Positions 57,706-64,000 of a stretch of DNA of 64,000 nucleotides are shown here, piece by piece. The stretch's first letter is position 1. Every line of letters starts with the position of its first letter. Source of the stretch: Hymenopus coronatus (lineage: Eukaryota; Arthropoda; Insecta; Mantodea; Hymenopodidae); the NCBI GenBank assembly GCA_030762935.1, contig CM060900.1:370031132-370095131 (forward strand). The letters are read 5' to 3'. Below the pieces are notes generated by a model. That model was given only the letters and a program-made list of their open reading frames with translations, searched no databases and was not told where the DNA came from. The position numbers and the translations under genes are program-made.

Positions 57706-60700
57706 TGAAACAGACTTTGTGTCTAAGTAAAGAAAAAACAATAAATTACTCTAATAACTGTACTACACCAAATCACTGTCAACTCAAAACTGCACTTCCA
57801 GAGCAGAGCAAAATTGTGCCAGAAGCAGGATCTTGTTTACAGCAGCAGTGCTGATTCATGTGTCCAAAATCCCAGTGTAAAAATATTGTGCGGCTACCCA
57901 AAGAAAAGTTAAAGAGATCTCCCTTCACAAATGATGTGTAATTATTGTTATTTCACAATGTATTCAAATCACAGATAACAGCAAATTCAATCCAATACTT
58001 TACAATGGAATAACAGATTTAGTCAGTTACAAACAATGCATAACTATTAACAGAACAAACTTTGAAATTCTTCAGTCTTATATAGATGAATTTATCAAGA
58101 GAGAAGTTCTAGCTCCTAAACTATTTATTATTCAGCAGCAAGCTGATTTTCTGATAGAGAAGCAAAAAGCTTATAAGACAGAAAATAACTTGTAATTTGT
58201 GATCTTTTAGAAAAATATGCCTGTGTGATTTAGTACAGTATGTCAATTAAAATGAACATCACGCCTCATGTAATCCATTTATAATTAATTACAAAGAGAA
58301 TAACCAAAAGCAACATAAAAGATTAGCAGGAATTTCAGAATGTCTTAAACATAACACAAATGCCTTTCACCATTTCCAAGAACAATAAAAATATTTTTTG
58401 AAAACAGAAACAGAAAATGTGCAAAAAGCTGTGCATTTTTCTGACGTGACAAGTTTTCACTATAAAATCAAAAACATGTTGCTAATTTGTATTTTATGAT
58501 GAGAATTGTGGTATAGTACTTTATTGGAACTTTCCACAAAAAGAGCCCTTGCAATAGAAATTATAGGCAGGAATATTTAAAAGCCTTCAACATAAGCAGA
58601 ATTCCAGGATGACATACAAGGATTTGTTTCTAAGGGCAAAAAACAATATCTGTAAATTGAATTTTTCTTTGCGACAGCAGAAGACTATGAAAATGAATCT
58701 GACCTACTAAAATCTCTATATGAGAAAATAAAATCAATAAGTGGGACAACAACATAAGATACTTTCATACCAGTATGGAAGTCTGAAGCAGTAGTTAAAG
58801 AATATTCTTTTTTCAACAAAAGTAAATAAATCACTCAATAGCCTGTAAGTACTAGCTCACCTGTGTTACAAACTGCATTTAAGAGAATTTTGTTTCAAAT
58901 AAAGGCATGCATAATTTAGTAACACAAAGTTTGTTCCTATGTAGATACTTAATGCATAAGCTGACATCATTTACTGCTTAATACATAAATTGGCAACATA
59001 AGCAACCTTATATTCGTACAGTGCCAGAAGGTGCCTTCAGTAACACAGCAGCCTACAATCCAGCACAAAATCCAGCAACAAGCTGGGTAAGCTATTGTTT
59101 TTAATCACATTTATTTGTGTCTCATCCTGAAATTTGGCACTGCATAGTTTAAAGCTAAGGAATTCTGAAATCTCTTAAAGTTAAAAAAATGAACATCAAA
59201 TGCATAAAAATGGAATTTTAAGAACACTTTATTAAAAAAAAAGAAGTTTAATGTGTGTTATATTTAATAAGGTATAAAAGCCCATGTTTTATAACCCTGT
59301 AATACTGCTGAAAATTAATTACTTCAAATAATTACCATGGAGATAAATCCATTTGTATACAATGGTGCAGTGCAAACACACTTTTTTATATTGCGTAACT
59401 GTGGAAGTAAACACATTTTTAATCATAAAAACATTTATATATGAGTAAAACTTTCAAATATGCAATATAATAAAAAGGTGAAATAAAAATGACACATTTG
59501 ATGGTTAAACCTAGTTTGAATTTGTCTGGTTTGATATGTAATGACTCATTATGTACTCAAAGAATATTAACATTTAAAATAAAAAGCTATCATTAGGGGT
59601 TGAAATCCTAGGAAACTGTGTTGTAACTGAAGGAGGAAGGCATGAACTAAATAACTTTTTCTAATGAAAATCATCTTGATAAAGTGTGGTGACAGTCGGC
59701 TTACAAGCAGCTTAGGTGGTAGTTTTATTTTTTCATAAAGACAGAATGATATATAAATAGAATTTGAATGGATTTTGCAAGCAGAATTTTCTGTAAAAGG
59801 GTTAGAAAGTGCAAGATATTTCTATTAATGCACACCAGTATTATGATAGCAAATTCTCACAAACAATTTCCTTTAAATACCTGCACATTTAGGAATGAAA
59901 ATATAAGCTTACCCATTCCAACCATAAGATTGGCTGCATATAGAAAACATACATTTTAGTTTAGGTAATTTTTCTTTTCTCAGAAGATACTTAGAAATAA
60001 TACAAAATTACAACATTATTTGGCTCAATCAAGTAATGCTTAAAGTTACTCAAAAATGAGAGAAAATATTGAGGACAATGAAACTCAATGGTTTTAGGAA
60101 AGGAAAAAGAGAAGAAAGCAACAGAATATTGATGACGCATGGAAAGCTGTAACATATATAACCATTCATTCCATTTCAGCTAGGAAAGCTAATGCAATGG
60201 GAAACAAAGCAATATAATTTCAGGAACAATTCATCTGAGCTGAAATGGTTAGTAACTAATCTTAAAGGCATAAATAGCTTAATCTAGTTTGAACCAATCC
60301 TTTCTTAAAATAAAAATTACAATTACATTTAATCACAAGATGTTATACTGTGCAAATATTTTGTGACAGTGTGAAGTACAGTGCTGAAATTATATGTAAT
60401 ATGTTCAAATTAAACAATTCACAGCTTACTTGGTTATATTATGTGAAACTTGGAAACAACACCCAAAACAAGAGTTATTAGGTCAACTATAATAGTATTG
60501 TAACACAACTGCTTATTATTACCCATACAACAACTCTTCATTTCTTCCAACCATTACAATAACAAATATATTTTCAAGTTAGCATCTTTATTCAATGCTA
60601 TTGCAGCAATTCTGTTATACAGTTTTCTTTCAATACTCGCACTAGCTGCACCTAGGGCCACATGTTCTAAACTTCCAATTGAAAGTACTCAACTGCTGCA

Positions 60701-60999
60701 TTCTGTGCATTTCCAATTGAATATTCAAGGCTTGTTCTCTCCTTTTTATTCCTGTCAATCATAGAAAGAACCTTCCAGGAATAGTGCTTATTGTCATAAG
60801 TGCAAAGCACTGCAGGAGTCACAAACTTACAAAAAGGTGTAACAGTCAAAGCTTCAATATGAAGTTCTCACTGATGGCACACATGTTCACTGGCACAGGT
60901 GTAACAATATATGAAATAAGCAAAGGAAGCCAATTGTTGAATGGCAACCATCATCTATGACTTTTGAAGCAAGCCCCTGCCACATGTGTGGTGAATATG
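57706..60999. other. AT-rich non-coding DNA, no recognised gene or repeat
   Basis: No protein family, tRNA, SINE head or terminal inverted repeat was recognised in these 3.3 kb. Occasional open frames under 65 codons have no features. It is probably intron or intergenic DNA upstream of the CAPS exon. Confidence 0.55.
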
Positions 61000-61371
61000 G
61001 CCGCAAGGCATAGTGACACTGGTCCCTCCTCAAAGCTGGTCATCCCAAAGAGCGCTATCATAGTTAACTAGACAATCTAAGTGTACTACCAGTTTCTTCC
61101 CTCAGGGTAGCCTCTGGATGTAATAGACAACATCATTTATTCCCTTCCCCACAATGTATAGTCCTTGACATGGTTGTTAAAGCTTGGGGCAATGTCCTTT
61201 GGTCTGGGAAGGGAGTTATAGCCACATCAGATTACTCTGCTAGAAACCTCGGCTGTTGGCCTGCTGTTTGTAATGGATCCTCATCCAATTGCTTGCTACC
61301 TGGATGTGTTGACGTATCATCTCAGGCATGTCGTCAAGTAAGTCTACGACATTCTTCATGTAAACCAACTG

Positions 61372-61990
61372 CTAGCTGTTCTGGCCCAGGAGAACTACCA
61401 AACACGAGGTCAATGGTAGACGCAGCTCCCTGCCAAAGATCAAATTGTGTGGTGTTAACCAGGTGCCGTGTGTGAAAGAGTGATAGGCCAGCATTAAAAG
61501 TGGCATCCTCACATTCCAGTCTCTCTGGTGATTGGCCACAACCTTCCTCAAATGTTCTTCTAGAGCCTTGATGTACTGCTCAATTGTGGTGGATGGAGAG
61601 CTATGGGGTGCATCTTCTGTACTCCAAGTCATTCCAGCATTTCTCTCCTCAGATTGGACTTAAAGTTGGTGCACTGATCACTGTGTAGGCCCAAAAGGTT
61701 CTCAAAGCTGCAAAATGGTTCTTGTACAAGGCCGTTTGGATGCCTTTGGCCTCCAGGTTAGGGATGGTGTACACTACTGGCCCTTGATGAAGTAATCTAT
61801 GACAACCAACAGAATCTTGTTGCCCCTGTCTGAGACAGGGAATGGCTCAGCTACATCAATGTGCTGTTGCATGTGATCCCGGCTGTTGGTCTGTGATATG
61901 CTAGGCGTACACGCACACATGCACTCACACATGCATACCCACATTTGCACACATGATGTTGACAACACCACCTCTCAGCATCTGTCCTAT
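61372..61990 (-). pseudogene. Integrase fragment of the gypsy-type element
   Basis: Readable pieces are HIDVAEPFPVSDRGNKILLV and VIDYFIKG at the start of the catalytic core, and IEQYIKALEEHLRKVVANHQ, RDWNVRMPLLMLAYHS and NLIFGRELRLPL at its end. This matches the core of gypsy integrases, which insert the DNA copy into the genome. The catalytic core is broken by frame changes between these blocks. Confidence 0.85.
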
Positions 61991-62261
61991 TCAAAGCCAG
62001 TTGTCCCATTGTCAGAGCTTTCAATGGTTTGGTTGGGTCCTAAATGTCCTCCCAAAGTTCCTACATGTGCTTTGGAGACCTTATTCCAAGGGAGAATCAT
62101 CTGCTCTTTTTGGACCTTCCCATCAGGTGATTCCCATACTCAAAACAGTGTTCAAATAGTCCCATTGGGCCTAGTAGAAATTTTACATACTAATCCTGGG
62201 CACTATGTACTCCCAGCTTGGTCTAGTCCCTGACTCCACTTCTCTCAGGAGTGGTTCCACA

Positions 62262-62870
62262 TCACTGTCCAACAGCTGTTCCTTCCTCAGGCCTAGGCAG
62301 GCACCACCAAAATGACATGAACAGCTTCAGTGCTCTCTTTGTCCTGAACATTGGTGCGGTGGCTGCACCCCTCTGGGCAGCATCGTCATGACAGGCATCT
62401 TCATTGGAGTATCTCCTTCCTTCCTGATGTTCTGATGTGAAGTTGTAATCTTGCAGCCTTGGGGCCCAACAGGCTGTCTGGCCCTCCAGTTTTTCAAACC
62501 TTGACAACCAAATACTTGTAGGATTGCTCTAGTGCCTTTACTGCTCCTGGAACTCTGTTATTTTCTGGCTTGGAGAGCATCTTATAGTAGGCTGTTATCT
62601 GCTTCTAACAATCTTGGACCTGGGATAAAATGCTGCCAATGCCAGTGTTGCTGAGTGTGAACTTAAATGCCTGCAACATGCTCTCTGCCTGATCTGATCA
62701 CATGTAACTTTGGTGTTCTTCCATCATATGAGTGGGAGGTTACGCTATCTGGAGAAACCTCTGATGAACCAGTGGTAACAGCAGCATAGGCCTAGGAGAC
62801 TTCACAGGTCTCTTTTGTCTTTTGAGTGAGACCAATTTCTCACAGCCTGAGCATTCTCTCAGGCCCTGGC
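62262..62870 (-). pseudogene. RNase H and connection region of the gypsy-type element
   Basis: In varying frames, the end of RNase H is readable as LEGQTACWAPRLQDYNFTSE followed by HQEGRRYSNEDAC, like the usual ARW...LQ(D/E)YDF...H(R)xGxxHxNADAL block. Just downstream of the RT, a segment in another frame matches the LREFLGLCSYYRRF region. The RNase H active-site residues could not be followed reliably. Confidence 0.7.
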
Positions 62871-63420
62871 CACCCCAGATGGTGAGGCAATGTAGCCCAA
62901 GTAGTCCACCTCCTTGCAGAAGATTTGGCACTTCTTTATGTTCAGCTTCAGGTTAGTTGCCCGCAGCCTTTGCAGTATGCTGGTCAATGTCTCGAGATGG
63001 TCTTCAAACTTGTTGCCTATGATAATAATGATGATGATGATGATATCCTGAAAGATCAGATAGGTACCATAAGTCAACCCTCTCAAAACTGATTCCATGA
63101 GGCAGTAGAAGGTGGCTAGCACATTAAAGAGGCTAATGACATAACCATAAATTGCCAAAGTCTTGGGCCAGTCAATGTTGTGGTCTGGTCCTTCTCTCTG
63201 GGATTTAAGATTACTTGCTGATATCCCAATTTGAAGTCCAAAGTCAAGAACCACTGGACACTCACATTGGTGTCTGGGGTGTCATCAATCTGGGGTAGGG
63301 AAACAATCCATGCTGGTGCCAGCATTCAGCTACCTATAGCCCAGGCAGAAGCACAGCTCGCCATTCTTCTCCTCCATCTTCTTCTTCTGCACCAAGATTA
63401 CAGGGAGCATCTAAGACTGT
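62859..63420 (-). pseudogene. Reverse transcriptase of the gypsy-type element, active site disrupted
   Basis: Blocks in order: LPQIDDTPDTNVSVQWFLTL, DFKLGYQQVILNPREKDQTT, GPRLWQFMVMSL, FYCLMESVLRGLTYGTYLIF, FEDHLETLTSILQRLRATNL and KLNIKKCQIFCKEVDYLGYI. The expected Y/F-LDD catalytic box is replaced by LIFQD followed by about nine isoleucines, from an (ATC/ATT)n expansion at 63019-63045. A frame change lies between the first blocks and the FYCLM block. Confidence 0.85.
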
Positions 63421-63529
63421 GGGATTCTTTAATGATTCCAGTAGATCTCTTGTACTCCAGCATGTCCCATTTCTGTTTTACAAGAGGAACATGCCTTGGT
63501 AATTGCCGGATAGGTCGGACATCTCCAAT

Positions 63530-63999
63530 GTCTATGTTACGTAGTCCTTGGTCAGTGCAACCATAATTACTGTTCCCTCCGCTGAAGTCAGACTGGTTTG
63601 GCTAAGTATAAAATAGACATTCTCCAATTGTGAGGCAGTGAGATGACTGGCTGCCTTCTTCAGCAAGTCTTTCAACTGGGCCCCTGCAATGGTGCTGGTC
63701 AGATCCATCAGAAGGCAATGCACTCACTGGTGGCTTGCACTTCCCTAAATCCATCCCGGTCTGAATGTCCTGGTCAGTGTCCATTGGGTTCAAAAGCCTC
63801 ACAGACATTTTCTCCCGACAAAGCAACAATGACCAATGCATGATCTGTTCTGTGAGGTCTTCTGGTCCAATACCAGGTTCCTTGACCATTGACCCTTCAG
63901 GAGTACCTTCACCACCACCTCGCTCCTTGTGGGCATAACTACATCATACCTTAGGATCACCTTGTAGATCCCTGGATGTTCATGTGGACTCCGGAGCAA
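63530..63999 (-). pseudogene. Protease-to-RT linker of the gypsy-type element
   Basis: Frames show HEHPGIYKVILRYDVVMPTR and SEVVVKVLLKGQW near 63900, like the PxxSE(V)VV segment after the gypsy protease. AGAQLKDLLKKAASHLTASQ LENVYFILSQ follows near 63650, the segment before the RT that usually reads LxxLxxxxxxxLxxxQxxxLxxLLxxF. The protease itself is outside the window. Confidence 0.65.
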
Positions 64000-64000
64000 C

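Larger units (their letters stand above)
61000..64000 (-). mobile_element. Ty3/gypsy-type LTR retrotransposon pol region, decayed, runs past window end
   Basis: Minus-strand homology runs from the post-protease segment (63999) through RT, RNase H and integrase (to about 61370), the Ty3/gypsy gene order. No LTR is visible in the window; the 3' LTR is not recognised below 61370 and the 5' half lies outside. Many frameshifts and stops make it an old copy. I did not see an envelope frame. Confidence 0.85.

Noticed and set aside
61886..62233. Plus-strand open frame near the window end
   Set aside because: It is antisense to the integrase and RNase H relic, which has clear homology.
1..64000. CRISPR arrays, rRNA genes, bacterial operons or integrated phage
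   Set aside because: No spaced direct repeats, rRNA sequence or prokaryotic gene arrangement was seen.

Overview
The window looks like gene-poor nuclear DNA from an arthropod with a large, repeat-rich genome, probably an insect. The evidence is dense arthropod-type transposable elements, long AT-rich non-coding stretches, tRNA-derived SINEs, and one recognisable host exon with canonical splice sites. That exon (53039-53227, minus strand) encodes the end of the PH domain of the calcium-dependent secretion activator CAPS/CADPS. Much of the right half is therefore probably intron or flank of that gene. No rRNA, CRISPR or bacterial-type operon is present.

Region 1 (1-24.7 kb) is a stack of Jockey-clade LINEs. 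Seven elements lie on the minus strand: copy 1, E, B2, the gag-only elements A and C, the nearly intact B, and D. B and D, and likewise A and C, sit head to tail with the same short target sequence after each poly(A) tail. The B/D target resembles the box-A end of a tRNA. A and C carry a zinc-knuckle Gag but no endonuclease or reverse transcriptase, and a third gag-only copy lies on the plus strand at 21.9-23.2 kb. A and the plus copy share a 3'-terminal RNA pairing with B and D, so they probably borrow the machinery of the autonomous elements. Pieces of a Penelope-like element (PLE) are interspersed, and a 5'-truncated CR1/Daphne-like LINE ends the region.

Region 2 (24.7-33.4 kb) is mostly unrecognised AT-rich DNA. 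It holds a tRNA-derived SINE with its target-site duplication, a decayed minus-strand CR1-like LINE, and a roughly 0.8 kb non-autonomous DNA element with long inverted repeats.

Region 3 (33.4-45 kb) is one old RTE-type LINE of about 3.2 kb opened out to 11.5 kb by four later insertions: a mariner, a CR1-type LINE with an ORF1 esterase, a Helitron and a palindromic PLE fragment.

Region 4 (45-61 kb) holds a minisatellite, a pogo-like element split by a mariner with TA duplications, two piggyBac relics, the CAPS exon, a second SINE family, an 883-bp PLE foldback with a perfect 11-bp duplication and an internal promoter plus hammerhead-like ribozyme, and a Tc1/mariner-superfamily relic.

Region 5 (61-64 kb) is a decayed minus-strand Ty3/gypsy pol gene that continues past the window end.

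Most reading frames are broken. Only ORF2 of element B, and the frames of B ORF1 and C Gag, are uninterrupted.
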